64,000 bases of DNA, from contig JBANAY010000003.1 of assembly GCA_037952775.1 (NCBI GenBank), forward strand, positions 28,830,001-28,894,000, read 5' to 3'. Position numbers and translations under genes: made by a program. The notes below the pieces were generated by a model. The model ran no database searches. It was not told where the DNA came from and saw nothing but the letters and a program-made list of their open reading frames with translations. This document shows, piece by piece, positions 34,890-48,781 of the stretch. Position 1 is the first letter of the stretch. Each line of letters opens with the position of its first letter. Source of the DNA: Clonostachys chloroleuca (taxonomy: Eukaryota; Ascomycota; Sordariomycetes; Hypocreales; Bionectriaceae).

Positions 34890-37800
34890 TTATTTATTAT
34901 AGTCCTATCTATATATAAATCTCCTCCAACCTAGTAAGTAAGATAGAAATATATTAATATATAGTACTACTCTTAATACCCCCTTAGTTAACCCTACTCC
35001 TAAGCTATTACTATACTGCTTTATTGTTATCTAGATTAATCTCCTGCCTATCCGCCTCTAGAAGCTCTCCTATAATAGTAGTTGCTTGCCCTGGTATAAA
35101 CTGGAGCCCGGCGGTATATGCTTCTGCAACTAGCTCGGGGTATAAGTATTCCTATCCCTTTACCTCTTAGAACTGCCCCCCTTCCTCTCTAATAGCCCTC
35201 TATCGCCTATATATCTCCTGCGGTAGTCTATATCAGAAGTAACTACTAAACCTCTCTATCCTCCTCCCTTAGAAGTATACCCTCTTTACTGATCTAATCC
35301 ATTCTAAGAGACTGATCCCTTACTTGCTCTCTAGTGAACAGTATAACCTGATACTGTGATTGTTCTCTCCGTATAAGAAGTATTAGTCTATCTATTGTAC
35401 TAGCTGCTGCTGGAAGTGCTCTACCTCCTCTGTATCCTTCCTGACCCGCTCAGCCCTGTGGTGTATCGCTGATGTACTCTGCTGCTGCTGCTGTCTGAAT
35501 ATCCCTTATGTGCTTATTATCCCCTCTTCCTCTTTATTATCTGACCCTAGCCCTTTTAATTGCTTAGTACTAGTATATATATCGTATACTGCTTTACCTG
35601 CCTTATATAGCCCTGGCCCTGACCTGTTTATTACCTTATCTAGCAGGAGATGTTGGCAGCTTGATCCTTGTATGAATATAAGTATATGTATATCTATATC
35701 CTTCTGTGCTGCTCCTCCTGACCCTCCACCCTCTATTATTTCTCTCGGGCTAATAAGAATAGCCTGGCTTGCCTGCCTATCCCGCCCTGCTTATCCGCTC
35801 TCCTGTATATAGTCCCGGAGCTATTGCGGGAGCCCTATATATAATACTACCCGTATATCCGGTATATCGATCCCTAACCCTAGTGTATTTGTTGCTGTAA
35901 TCAGCCCGCCCCGCTTCTTCTACTGCCGTAGCTTCTCTACTTTTGCCTCCTGTGTCCTAATCTTACTGTAGAAGATATTATATCCAAGCGCTGCCCTGAC
36001 CCTCTCCACGGCTGTAATTATCTGTGCGTAGATAATTATATAACCTGGGTTCGCCTGTGCCTCCTACTGTGCTACTATCCTCCTGGCCTGGTTGAGCCCG
36101 GGTATATTGCTATTATCTTCTTTCTTGCTGCTCCTGCTGCCCTGCTGTGTTTCTAGCCCTACTACTGAGTATGTAATATTCTTCCGCTGTGTTGGGTCGC
36201 GGTATATATATGCCTGGCGCCTTATGATCTACACCCTGTGGAAGAATATATTCTCCTCCCTCGGCGGGAGTGTTGCCGTCAGAAATACCAGCTGTGCCCC
36301 CTATAACTGCAAGATCCCTCCTAGTGCTACTAACACTGGCCGGAACCGCCCGGCGCTATCTAGAACTACATAGCATTTGTCTATGACTACCCGGTCTAGC
36401 AGCTGCTGTGCCTATAGCCGCCGGATGAAGTCCTGGAACCCCTTTGTAATTGCTGACTCGGGCGTTACGAATACCAGACTGGCGATCCGGCTCGGCCCCT
36501 GGCTCTGCTATATATACGTCGAGATCCCGGCTTCCTTGTACCTCTCGTATATATCCGTATGCAGTGTAATAAGTGGTATAATAACTACTATTACCCCGTC
36601 CGGGGAGCAGTATGCTGGCAGTATAAATATTAAGCTCTTGCCCCTGCCTGTACCTATAATATATACTACTGGGCTGGCCCCTGCTATAATTATTCGGACT
36701 ACCTTCTCCTGCTAGCCCCAGAATACTGTATCTGGCCCTAGTATCGCCTGGAGCTGCCTGTATACAGATACCTGCTGTAGCCGGTGGAAGCGCTGGTACT
36801 GACTGTTCTTATACTGTAGCTCTGCTGCCTCTAGTATCTGCTTTACCCCTCCAGCTACTACCTATCTTCTCTCGTATGTATCGAACCCCATTAAGCGATA
36901 CTACCGCTGGCTGGCCTGCTTGAACCTGATCTGCTGCTGTACTGTCCCGAATGTCGGCTGCTGGAGCTCTCGTGTGTATATTACACCGGCGATATAGCTC
37001 CTGTGCCCTGCCTGGAGGTCCAGTATATTATCTGATGCGGCCCTGTTAATATTATCCTCCTCCTTATCCTTTAATATTCCAGTATCCTCTTCTGTACGGA
37101 AAGCCTTGTTTAGATAGCGGTTGGTGATAGTAATAGTGATATACCGCCAGCTGATAATAGTAAGCTTGGCCCCTATATACTGTTTGCTGTGCTGCTGGAG
37201 AATCTGTCGTATATAATCCGATGACTATACTGACTCGGGCTCTGGTGCTGCCTGTGTGGATCTATCTGGATTGGCTGTCTTGATCACCTTATCCGCCCAG
37301 AGAAATGCGCTAGGTCTACTGCTACGATACCTAATAATACCCTGTACCTTCCGCCAGAACAGCAGAACTAACTATATATACTATACTAGCAGAGAACTAA
37401 CTGCGTGTGGTAGATAGCGGTAGATTACCTTGCTATGACTACTGATTCGGATATTCTTATAGTATACTGTTATGAAGAATACTATACCCTGGCTGCAGAA
37501 GATATTGCGGAGCCCGCTATTAGCTATATTCTATATCCGCACCCTACTAATCTCCGTTATACGCGCTGGTATTAATAGTATATATATTAGTAAGAATATC
37601 CGCTCCCGGAACTGTAGTAGTATATCGGTATACTGGTAAATAGCGCTCTGTTTGAGTGGGTGCTCTTTGTTATTAGCGCTTATACTGATCTACGTCTTCT
37701 GGAGTGGTATAGACTGTACGAGCTGTTTGAATACCCAGCTATCCCCCGCCTGCAGCTATGTGTTATGCTGGTCCTGCAGGAATGAGTACCTAGTTATATT

Positions 37801-39481
37801 GTTCTGCTGGTTATCCTCGATCTGCTCCTACCTGATCTCGGGGAGTCCGTCTACTGTACCTGTTGGGTTTAGTGTGAGTGCTCCGAGCAGCTTCTCCGCC
37901 TCTTGTATGAGCGTGTATAGTATCTCCGCCAGCTGCGGTACCCGGAACCGGATTGTCTGGTAGCTCACGCGGTTATCCAACTACTCGATACTGCCGCTGC
38001 CCGGTGTATTATATCGGATGTTCATCCCGTATACTTATACCTCGAATATCCAGTCTAGTAGTATCGGCTCGGCTGTAGGCCCCCTGTGTACCCGTACTAT
38101 GAACCGTGCTATTTTGGAGTGCAGTATATGGAATACGCTCTCTGCCTTCTTATATATATTATCTGTATCTAATACCTGTAAGTACTGGGTTACCTATGCC
38201 TCCCGCTCGTAGTATAACTAGTATAGTATAAGTATCCGTACTACCTTAATGACAGCTGAGTAGATCTATATATAGTTAAGTACAGATTCCTACCCTCTAT
38301 CTTCCTGGATACCTATAATGACTAAGCTGCTTACCAGTATATTTCGGTATATATCTCCCTTCAGTATATAATTAAACCAGCTAATTATTATGGTGAGGTA
38401 TAGATCCTGTTTGTTCTGGCTGGGTTGATTATCCTGCTGCCTGGACTCGCTAGATATAGCCTCTATAAATCGATCCTAATAATCGCCTTATGCTGGTGTG
38501 AAGATAAAGGGCGGTCGCTTATTATTAGCTATCTTATCTGTACGATATATAATGTACAGTAGCTATCGGAATATACCGCTATACCGCTTCTATGTATCCT
38601 CCTCTATTCTACTGTTGAATGGCTGATTCGGCTTCCCTTCTAGGGCGGTTCGGGCTACCTCGAATAATGCAGCCTTACCTACCTTAGCGGCTGTTGTAGT
38701 TGCCCGTGCCTGGTTGAGTATATACTCTATTACTTTCTATACTAACTATAGTACTGTTTCCTCCTCCTAGATATCCTGTCTTGTACTATAGAGCTTAGTA
38801 ATAGATAGCCCCTGTAGATGCGTTGCCTAGCTAATAAACTTAAGCTATCTATTAGATTCAAGCCAGTTATCCCTAACTTGAATTATTGTCTGTATCTCTT
38901 ATACCTCCTTGGCTGCCTCCTCCTCGAAGAGCTCCTGTACTCTTTCTATAGCTGACTTAGACTGTAGATTATTGATGGGACTAGCAGTCTCTCCAGCTGT
39001 ATTAACTCGGAACCAGCTGCTTCCAGCCCTTCGAGGAAAGAACTGCTGGTAATATATACTACTTGTCCACAGCTGATCGTGAGCCTCTGCTGCTTTCTTC
39101 CTGATATTACTACCCTTCTGCTAGCTGCTATTCTAATTATACTCCTTCTGTAGATAGGTATGTATCCCTCGCTCTGTACGGGCGATATACTGATATATCT
39201 GGCATTATAGGCTATCGGTTATAGGCGGAGAGATATATAGTACTAGCTCTGTAATGTGTATTAGTAGTGGATAGCGGTGTAGTTTCTCTTAATCCTGAAT
39301 AAGTCTATCGATAGCTTATATAGCTATCTTGATTTCCTTTCTCTGGGTTGATGTAAATAATAGATATTGAGCTCGGAGGTAAGATTCTACCTCTTTACTA
39401 ATATAAGTATATTAGTACTGCTTGCAGATAACAAATGGATATTATATAAGATGGATAAATAGCTCTATTATGTTCAGTATA
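34890..39481 (-). pseudogene. RecQ-family helicase (copy C, RIP-damaged)
   Basis: Homologous to 9322-13909. The N-terminal C2H2-like block is readable (YPFVICKQYQY, SLQCQIYQYIARTERGIHTY) and is followed by QFFPRRAGSSWFRVNTAG. Motif I TGRGKS is intact (about 36622-36639). Motif II is DKCY instead of DECH, so the catalytic Glu is lost. Motif VI reads ESG-stop-AGRD (about 35770-35815). Replacements fit G-to-A and C-to-T changes of the RIP type. This copy retains GRD-type residues lost in B. Confidence 0.85.
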
Positions 39482-39558
39482 ATACTATAGATTATATAGT
39501 ATTAAGGTTAAATATATTAATAGAGCAGGTTTTAAAGGTAGTAGATAGTGTGGGTGAG

Positions 39559-39612
39559 GATCTTGATAAGGCCTGGTTTGACTAGGCTTTTAGTTAAGGC
39601 CTTACCGAGATA
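39559..39612. mobile_element. 54-bp hairpin element upstream of the helicase (copy C)
   Basis: ATCTTGATAAGGCC ... AAGGCCTTACCGAGATAT, with the inner inverted repeat AACTAGGCTT-like loop shared with copies B and D. Confidence 0.7.
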
Positions 39613-39869
39613 TCGGGTGAATAATATTCCTAGTGGGAATATTGGAAATATCGGTTAAATACTGGGTAAATAGATATTTTTTGTGGGGTAATCCAAATTT
39701 CTAACTAATAGATTAATGGATCCTTAGTAATAGATCCTACCCCCTACCTTTTAGTAGCGTGAAAATTCTCCTACTAAATTTCAACGGATCCTACTAGGAA
39801 CCATTGTGGAATTACTGATAGGCTATCTCCCCTCTTTAAGCTATTGCCCTTCCTTATAGCCTGTTGCTA

Positions 39870-41448
39870 TCTCCAGTCTCTATATACCTAATTAGTTATA
39901 TAGAATACTTTGATACTGTACAGGTATACTATCTTATTAAACCTATTAAGCTGTACGGATAGGTTATACTTAAGCTTACGCTTGTACCCGAGCTGGAGGG
40001 TAAGCTACTTGTACTTACCTACTTCTTCTAGCTTAATTATTTAATATGTACTAAACACGTGCAATAGGCTTATTATGCCCTCGAGAAGCTGTCTATATCA
40101 GTCTGGATTATAAATATAGCTATATACAGTATATACCTTGCGGATAGTACTATCTTACTTATTCTGCTTAATAGTACTGATTAGTATATATTATGCCCTC
40201 TTAATACTATCCTGCGATATATTAGTCCTTATATATTACTAGTCTGTAATCTAAGTACTGCTATTACTTACTGCCTTACTAGTTACTGTAGCTCTGTATA
40301 GCTTTATACTCAGTCTCTGCAGCTGAGGCGGTATTGGATAGTACGGCTCGCTATATATAATATACCTGTTGTATTAATAGCTATCCTCTTCTATAAGAGA
40401 GCTATTATTAAACTTAACGTTAGGCTCAGTAAGAAAACTGCCTCAGCAGGTAAGAGTAGTATTAACCCTATTAGTATGAGGCTAGAGAAGTACTACAGTA
40501 CAGTAGTTATATATATCCTCAGGGTCTCTGATCTTGTATAGCTTCTTGTATATAGTCTCGGGGACTGAAGGTACTACCCTCTCTATAATATACAGGTAGA
40601 AGCTATAGTTGTCCGATATATTGCTGGTTATAGGTATAGAAGGCTGCTAGCTAGATATATAATAGTTATCTGATATATTTATCTCGCTGCGGGCAATATC
40701 TTGATGAGATATAGGTATTACTAGTTCTTTGGTATCTATTGTAATATAAGTACTGAGACTATTATAGTAGTAACTTGTAGATATACAGTTAGGTATATTG
40801 ATAAGGCCTGATTAGTCTTAGATTTCCTATAGGGAGCGGGGCAGCTAGTTGAGTATATAGAGATAATGAAAGGTTCAACTTGAATCTGGCTGTCGGGCAG
40901 AGAATAAATAGTTAAGGCTTATTATATAATATATTATCTGTATTAAGGGATAAGGCCTTATCGAGATATAATTATAAGCTGCCCTGCTGGTACTGATTGA
41001 AGCTTGTATATAAGGGAGCTAAATAGCTAGTAGGCAATAGATAATAATAGTAGTACTATCTATTTATAGTAAATATTATTAGTAGTAAACTATAGAGTAC
41101 TTACCTCTGCGCTTAGATCTCGGGTACTGTTATAGGAAACCCTAAAATAATATTAATAGCTATAGTAATATATATGAAGTTTATCTGTTCTATTATAGCG
41201 AATTCAGTATGTATATTCAAAATATTATACTTATCCCTGCTGAAATAGGCTATAGGTTTTTATTAAAGGTTTAATCTGACTATCTAGCCTGTACTATCTG
41301 AAGCAAGATAACTATCTTAATCCCTATACTCTTATTCTAGTTGAAGGAAATACAGTAAAACTTTTAGTTAATCCTAGTTAAAATATTCAAGATCTGTTCC
41401 CTCTGGGAAATTTCTAATATAGCTATATAAAAAAATTATCCTAGTTAA
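39870..41448 (-). pseudogene. P5 pseudogene (copy D), unrecognised protein
   Basis: Same two-part coding trace as in copy B: IISDNYY/FYLYIIERVVP and LTLQLGYKRKLKYNLSVQLN are readable on the reverse strand, and the 175-bp palindromic element separates the parts. The C-terminal part reaches within about 60 bp of the unit's 3' end (VYRDWR). Lacking a recognisable domain, it stays hypothetical. Confidence 0.4.
40794..40968. mobile_element. 175-bp palindromic element (copy D)
   Basis: TATATTGATAAGGCCTGATT at one end and AAGGCCTTATCGAGATA at the other; intermediate size class. Confidence 0.65.
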
Positions 41449-42496
41449 TTAGCCTATTATAATATTATTACTATTAAGATCCTGCTGCTCTTTATTAGTA
41501 GGTTTCTAAATCTCTCCCTCCGGGTCTACTTCTTTCTCTAAATCCTTACCTACTTCCTTATTATTAGATAGGTCTGAGTCTCCTTTATTTATAAACTCCT
41601 TAGAGAGTTCTTAGCCCTTGTAGTACTTCTGACCCTTCTTATTGTATTTATTTACTTCTGCTGTAAACTTCTTATCCTTATTCCTTTTCTCCTTAAAACG
41701 CTGGAAGAAGTTAGTTATAAAGTCTCTAGCTGCTGTATCCCTAGTATTAAACTTGGTAATATACTTACCTATCTTAGCAATAGTTAGCTCCTTATCTTAC
41801 TGTGCTTTAATAATAGCTGAGGAGAGCAGATTGGTTACTGTATTCTAAAAGTTGAGTTCGACTTTCTTATTAATATATTTTAGTACTATATAGGTAATAA
41901 GGGTATAAAATAATCCTATAACCTATATTAACTCTGTATACAGGTTCTATATAGATATAGATATATCCTTCAGAATAATCTATATATACTGATTAAAGGG
42001 TATATTCTATTGAGACTTAATAGCTTTATAGAGGATTAATTCTCTTAAGTCCCTGTTAATATAAGCAGGCAGGGTATATTCGGCTGAAGCTTGATTAACC
42101 TAATAACCTAGATAATCTTATTCTTAATAGTTATAATATATATTCTTTATCTTAATAATCTACTACCTTATAATATATGATTAGTTAATACAGACTAGCT
42201 GCTTCTTGATTTACAGTAGTAATAAATAACTGCTGCTCAGATTGGCTAGGATACTATAGTAATAGGTATAATAGAGATTTACTCTATATAGAAGTATCTA
42301 TATATTAGCTATAAGAATTTTTAACTTATTTATTATTATTATTAAAGGTATTAATTACCTCCTGTCGCCCTCTGGTATAATTAGTTAATCTAATTACCCC
42401 TATATTATATCCGGTTAGGGCTATAGCTACTGTAAAATACCTATAATATCTGAGTTAGTTCTAATATCTGGTATATAGTAATTAAGGTCGGGCAGG

Positions 42497-42550
42497 TATC
42501 TTAATAAGGCCTTGCTGGCCTGTATGAGCAGATAAGGCCTTATCGAGATA
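42497..42550. mobile_element. 54-bp hairpin element (copy D)
   Basis: TATCTTAATAAGGCC ... AAGGCCTTATCGAGATA; same site as 23446-23499. Confidence 0.7.
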
Positions 42551-44174
42551 CCTATCTATCCCGGTCCCTAATAAGTATATATAGAGTATAGGAATAATAT
42601 AAGGATATACTTATATTTAGAGCTATAGGGTATTAATATATATAAGAAGTTTAGTATTAGTAGTATATACTACCTTATTAACCTTACTGACTATAAAGGC
42701 TAGTATAGGATTAGTCCCTATAAGCTATAAGAGTATACTTGCAGGATTAGTAGGGATAATACTTATTTTCAACTCGCAGGTTGTTATGAAGAAGTATATC
42801 AGGCTGGTAAGCGGATCTGATCTAGCTAGCTATATAATATAGTTAATACTAAACTTAGTATTACCTGTAAATACCTTAATAATCTTCTTGGCCTATAATA
42901 GTATAATCCTATTGGTATATACTATCAGGCTTAGAGACTTTTTAAAACTCTTTGGCTGCTTCTTACTGGGGAAGATTGATATTAGTATATCAGAGTTAAA
43001 AAAGGTAGTATTCCTTATATTAGTTAAGGCTAGTAATAGTTATTATATTACTCTAAAGCTCTGATTGGATAGGTTTTATTTCTTACCCTGCCCTTCAGAC
43101 CTTTAGATATACTAATCTATAGTAGCCTGAGTCTTTATATCCGGCTGGGGCTTGATAGCCTCCTTATAGGCCTTTTATATAATATTAAGCTAGGTCCGCT
43201 TAAACTCTAGCTCTATAATTATTATATAATAGGGTATAATACCTGCTCCGGGGTAGTAGATCTAATTACTATCCTCTGTGAGAGCTACTGCTGTACTGGA
43301 GGTTCTGTATACTTTGAATACCTTTATTATAACTCGGACGAAGTTTAATAAAAAGTTAATGGACTAGTATATAGTTTCCCTTATTTTAGTATATAGGAGT
43401 GGGTTGAGTAGCTAGACTGGTTATAAGCTCTTGGAGTATATGCGAAGTAGTAGTAGTAGTGCTGGGTTAGTGTTTATAATCTCCTCTGTAAAAATTCCCT
43501 TTACCTTGATACTACTAAACTTATTTATTATCTTATTAGGATTATACTGGGGATTAAATATTCCTTCTAATTAGCTAAGGTCTAGATTGTTATAGCTAAT
43601 ACCCTGTATGCCGAGGATACCCCAGGCTAGTTATAAAGGGGCTCTTAGATTATAAGAGAATAAATGAAGGATAGTACTGGTTGTCCAGATAATATGCTTG
43701 TAATTAATATGTTTAAGGCAGGATATAGTATTGCTGTTAATATTGTGTACTATCTGAGCCTTATTAAGTGTAAGGAAATTCTACTTAGTATTCTCTACTT
43801 CTGGGATCTTATAGAAATATTAAACCAGGATTATATTAGCCTCCTTTGGGGTATAGGCCTTTCTGTATTTAGTTGGATTAATATGGTTAGAGTTGATCTT
43901 CGGGAGACTCTTATATACTTGCTGTACTTACTGTAACTGTCTTATAGTATTATCTTACTCTTCCTTATCTTTAGCTATTACTATTTGTACTAGGTAATCC
44001 CTAGCCTGTAAAGTATCTTGGAATTTGATATATAATTCCTAATGCTTAAATATTCGCTGATAAAAGGTAGTATATATTATAAGAATAATTATCTTTACTA
44101 TCTATAAAAAGCTTATTAGCTTTATTATCTACTAAATAGAGATAGAACTGTAAAGGTGTAGAGGGTATAATAGG

Positions 44175-44227
44175 TATCTTAATAAGGCCTGATCCAGCCG
44201 GGGTTCGAGTAAGGCCTTATTGAGATA
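44175..44227. mobile_element. 53-bp hairpin element (copy D)
   Basis: TATCTTAATAAGGCC ... AAGGCCTTATTGAGATA; same site as 21769-21821. Confidence 0.75.
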
Positions 44228-44871
44228 TCTAGAGTTTCTAATACAGCTATAACTAGTATAAAATAGTAGAATATAAACTTACTTCTTTATTATATAGATC
44301 AGCTACCGCTCTCTTGAGGAAGGCTATCTATTTATTCTTATTGAATACTCGTACTCCCTATATAGGGAAGTCTGCTTTTATTAAAAAGTATATATGGATA
44401 ATCAGGTTAGGATTAAACTTTTGAATATTATAGTAAAGTCCGGGATATATACTTATTAGTACTTGAATAAGTAATAGCTTCAGTTGTTTAAATCTAAGAT
44501 CAGACTTTTATTATATTATTAGGAATAGTAGGTTTCTATCTGTATCCTTCTGGTAGAGATTGCAGATATCCTTGATTAAGTTATAGATTTACCTCTAGCT
44601 GAGACTAGATAGTTTTTTATTAAAAGGTATAGCTTTAGTAGGATCTTATTCCTTAAGTATATTAAGCAGGTAGGTATACTCTTTATATATATTCTTATGA
44701 ATACTTTGGTAATAATGAGCCTTAATTATACTGCTTAAGATAGAGCTTTTTCCTAAGCCTATTTTGCTACTAATAATAGTAAGATATACTCCTTATTCTC
44801 TGTCCTCCTTAATTCGGGTAATATCTGTTTTTATAAGTTAGTAAAGTATAGTATGAGTAGTATCAGGGGGA

Positions 44872-44921
44872 TATTTTAATAAGGCCTCTGTTAAAGAGTT
44901 AGATAAGGCCTTATCGAGATC
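44872..44921. mobile_element. 50-bp hairpin element (copy D)
   Basis: TATTTTAATAAGGCC ... AAGGCCTTATCGAGAT; same site as 21076-21124. Confidence 0.7.
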
Positions 44922-46265
44922 TAATTTACTAAGGACTTAATTAGATTAGAGCTGGATATTAGAATAATTACTCTATATTATAGTTTTCTTATTGAGGCTA
45001 ATATATCTATAGGTATCCTGAAGAGAGAGGCCTTTCCTTATGTTTAATCTATTGAAGAACTTATTAAGTATAAATTAGTATCTGGTTTATAGTAATATAT
45101 TATCCTATTAAGCAGGAGGTATAGTCTCTTTAGCCTTCTTATAATACTTACTAGTAACTAACTGCTTAATATATTTATTGATATTAGGTATATAGATATT
45201 GCTGAATTTAGTAGTAAAGGACGGATATTTATTATCTATCTGTGGGTTAATTAGATTAGTATATACCTTGATATATATATACTTATTAGGGTGGAGGGGT
45301 TCCTAGGGGTTTATACCCCTCTGAGAGAAGAACTTATTCTGTAAATGGGTAGGAAAGTATAAACTGGATATTTTAAGGACTATGGTATAGAAATTAATCT
45401 GGTTATCCTTAGTATAGCTAGCGCTAGTATTGCTGGGTACCTTATGACCTTGTACTAGTTGGGTATATACGGAAGAGTATTTTTACCTAGACTTAAATAC
45501 TAGGCTTGAGGTACTTTTCTTAGTATTCTCTATAACTGCCTCTTTACGGACTGTTACTAGTATATACTGGAGCTCGCCCGGCTTTATATCCTGCCCGGGC
45601 CTGTTAGTAAGTTTATTAGTAGTACCCTTCTGGTTATAGATAATATATAGAAATAATATAATAGCCCTATAAAGGTTATTAAATAAGTAATCTCTGAATA
45701 TAGTATTATTTATACCCTTGGGGTGCTTTAGTGGCTATCTCGGATTAGTAGGTTGTATAAGGATAGCTTAGCCTACTTATATATTACTTAGACTGAATAT
45801 TATTAGCTATACTGTATTTGCAGTAATAGTTATTATAGAATTAATCTTATCCTCCTCGGGGGTATTGGCTAACTAGAGTTATAAGTTTATAATAATAATA
45901 AATATTGGAGTTTTAAGATACTTAATAATAGTTGAAATTAAGCTTATCTATTCTGGGTAATTAGATAACTCCTTTATAATATAACCAGGTTTAATATACT
46001 TAAATTTTGAAGTCTTATATATTAGTATGAGAGTATTATATCTATTTTTGATTAAACTCTTTAAAGCTTTAGAGTCTGAAGGGGGGTGTTTATATCCTAT
46101 ATATATTGACCCCCCTCCTTCAGTATCTCCAGAATATCTTTATTATTATAATTACAGATAAGGGCCTTAAAGGCCGGTTAAAAAATACTAACTCCTAATA
46201 AAATATATTAGTCTTAATCTATTATCTTAATCTTAATAGTAAGGGATAGGAGGGGGTATAGCAGG

Positions 46266-46318
46266 TATCTTAATAAGGCCTGATCCAGCTGGGGTTTGAG
46301 CGAGGCCTTATTGAGATA
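46266..46318. mobile_element. 53-bp hairpin element (copy D)
   Basis: TATCTTAATAAGGCC ... GAGGCCTTATTGAGATA; same site as 19678-19730. Confidence 0.75.
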
Positions 46319-47157
46319 TAGTCTTACTACTATAGCTAGCCTTAGTAAAGAATAGGAGAAATAGAAATAGTATATACTAACTGTTTAAATATAGCTCTGA
46401 AAAGCTAGTGAGCTTTTAAACTGGGTATAGCAGGTAATAAGACTAGGGTGTATAGCCTCTGCTTTCTATATATATACAACCTTAAGCTCCTCTGGATATC
46501 TAACCTTCTGCTATTTATAAAAGACTTCTATTAAGTCTTCTAATAGGATATCCTTAATACCTGGTAGTACCTTAAATATATAGTTAGTTCTAATCTATAA
46601 TAGTACTGAATAACCGGGTACCTGATTAAGTAGTACCCTATCCAGATTACTATATTTAAAAGAGCTTTTACTTTCTTCTATCTTAGTAGTTTTTAATATT
46701 TTTATAGATATTAGGCTTCTTTTTAAAGTCTTAGTAGCTTTAGCTTTCGCCTATCTTAGTACTTTACCTAATAGGAGAAGTATTTTCAGTTTGGTAGGTA
46801 TTAACAGTAGAGTATTATTATCTTAAATACTAAGTCTATTAAGCGCTTGGCTGGTATTATTCTGTAATAAGCCTGGTGGGCTTCTGTTATTGCGGGCTAG
46901 TATTGTAATACTGTTGGCTGGGGGTGCTGGAGGGGGTGTAGGTAGTCCTTCAGGCGGTAGTTATATATCAGCTGGTAGAGTATTAGTTATAGGTTTATCT
47001 TGCTGCTCTGTATTATTAATATTCTTAGGGTGCTTAGCTATACTATTATTATTATTGGATTCTAAAGACTTGTATATGTGTTTATATATTATCTGTAGTT
47101 CCGTAGGTATAGTTCTTACCTTTTCCTTTTTGGGCGGTATAATAGTTATATAATATT

Positions 47158-48781
47158 ATATCTTTAGTGCCTATTAATAATAAGTATTAGTAGTACTATA
47201 GGGAAGTATAAGTGGAGCACGGGATCTTAATAAGGCCTGATCCGCCTGATCTACTTAGTTATATTTAGTATACTAAGCTGAAACCTGCGAAAAAGCATGA
47301 AATCAGTATTTTCTCGCTCGTAATATTAGGAAATTATGAGAAAAGTATATATATAGCTAATATAATTAATTTATAACTTACTATTGTATTTTTAATGGGC
47401 AGGAGGGCTGTAGTAGTTCAGAAGTTATATAATAAGAGGTTTAGTATGTGCTAAGTGATAAAGTTGTAGATAGGTTTTACAGTTAGGGTTTTTAGCGCGA
47501 TATACTGATAAAGTAGATTGCCTGCTAGCAGAATTACCTACTGCCTTTAGCAGCCTGATTTGCAAGGTATAAGTAGCCGAGGCCTTATCGAGATACAGTC
47601 TATATACTTGCTTTTCACTTGTTTATTTAGTATTTAATAGTAGGAGTTATATATAGTTATAGGATTGTTTATATATATATATAGTAGCAGTATTATATTA
47701 TAGATATATATTAATTCCGGTGGAGTAGATCTCGAATAGTGTATATAACTAAATTAATTTATAATTACTATTTATCTTATTCTAGTTGTATATTTATTTA
47801 TATTAGGCTGTAGTTAGCTGTAGGCTTCCTGTAGTTACCCTTTTCTACTATTCGCCCGGTTGCTTCTTACCCTACCTTCTGATACTATCTACCCTGGGGT
47901 TATATTCTCCTATATTATATATTTAGTAGCTGGGGAGTCTCTAGATATAGATAGATATCTACTAACAGTCTTGAGTTATATAGTCTGTTGTTAGGTAAAA
48001 TTACTAATACTTAGCAGTTACTCCTTATTTCTATACTTACCTACCCCCCCCCCCCCCTCTTCCTTTATCCTTGATACTTCTATCTATTAAATATAATATT
48101 ATTAGCAGTCCTAGTAGATTATCCAGTCTAAATATATTGTAAAGGCTATTAGTAAAGATAAGCCCCTCTGTCTATTAACTTCAGGGGCAGACTTTAAACT
48201 CAAATAGCTGAGGGGTTTTAAGGAGGATATAATTATATGGTTGTTCCCTGTATAGTATATCTTTATCCCAGGATTATCCCTCTCTTATCCTGCAGCTAAG
48301 TTAGTTTATCTCCTTCTACCCTAGTATACTCTTCTCTCTATAAATACTCTCTATTTGTTACTGGTAGTAGTACTACTCCTGCTTCCCTGTATAGTCAGCT
48401 AGTATTATATACAGGATAGAGTTCCGATCCTGCTAACTATTATATAGCAGAGACTACCCTCCCCTCTGTAATATCTCTGCGTACAGGACAGGTCGGGGCA
48501 GAATATAAACTGTTCTATCTGCTGTATATATACTTCCTTTGTCTGCCTATCTCTAACCCCTTACAGAGGAGGACTATAAATTGAGCTATATATTCCTTAA
48601 GTCCTCCTATAAGATCTATCCTATCCTTATATATACTACTAAAGTACAGTATAGCTATTAATTAATAATAATATAGTATTCTATAAGTATTCTATAAGTA
48701 TTATACTATTATATATATAATAATACCTGTTTATACTGTAGGCTGAGGCCGAGTAAGGTGTAATAATAGTGCAGATTAAAC
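47158..48781. other. Spacer between SNF2-like gene and P3 (copy D)
   Basis: No coding trace. It contains the 371-bp element (47224-47594), a 14-base C run (48044-48057) and the short direct repeats seen in the other spacers (48675-48700). Confidence 0.6.
47224..47594. mobile_element. 371-bp MITE-like element (copy D)
   Basis: ATCTTAATAAGGCCT at the left, AGGCCTTATCGAGAT at the right; same length as in A, B and C. Confidence 0.7.

Larger units (their letters stand above)
26324..39817 (-). repeat. Copy C of the 17.2-kb unit (3' part missing)
   Basis: This is an inverted copy from the 5' terminus (39817) to a point in the SNF2-like gene equivalent to about 8757 in A and 43522 in D. It is the least RIP-damaged copy and the best template for reading the genes. 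Its CA dinucleotides on the + strand are depleted while TG is abundant. Its 5' end abuts copy D's 3' end directly. Confidence 0.9.
41449..47157 (-). pseudogene. SNF2-like ATPase, full length (copy D, RIP-damaged)
   Basis: Complete counterpart of 18840-24546. The frame-switch heptamer lies at 46109-46115 on the reverse strand. Motif II is again NKAQ (about 43760). The second lobe ends with QIKKQLVCINQ (motif VI-like, about 42190-42222), with Arg changed to Cys. The C-terminal tail is Lys/Glu-rich. Four short hairpins lie inside. Small + strand frames here (for example 41642-41848, 43664-43936, 46890-47153) are antisense shadows. Confidence 0.65.

Noticed and set aside
36092..36715. Forward open frames across copy C's helicase (similarly 53283-54089 and 37652-38212)
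   Set aside because: Antisense shadows of the reverse-strand helicase; conserved only because the true frame is.
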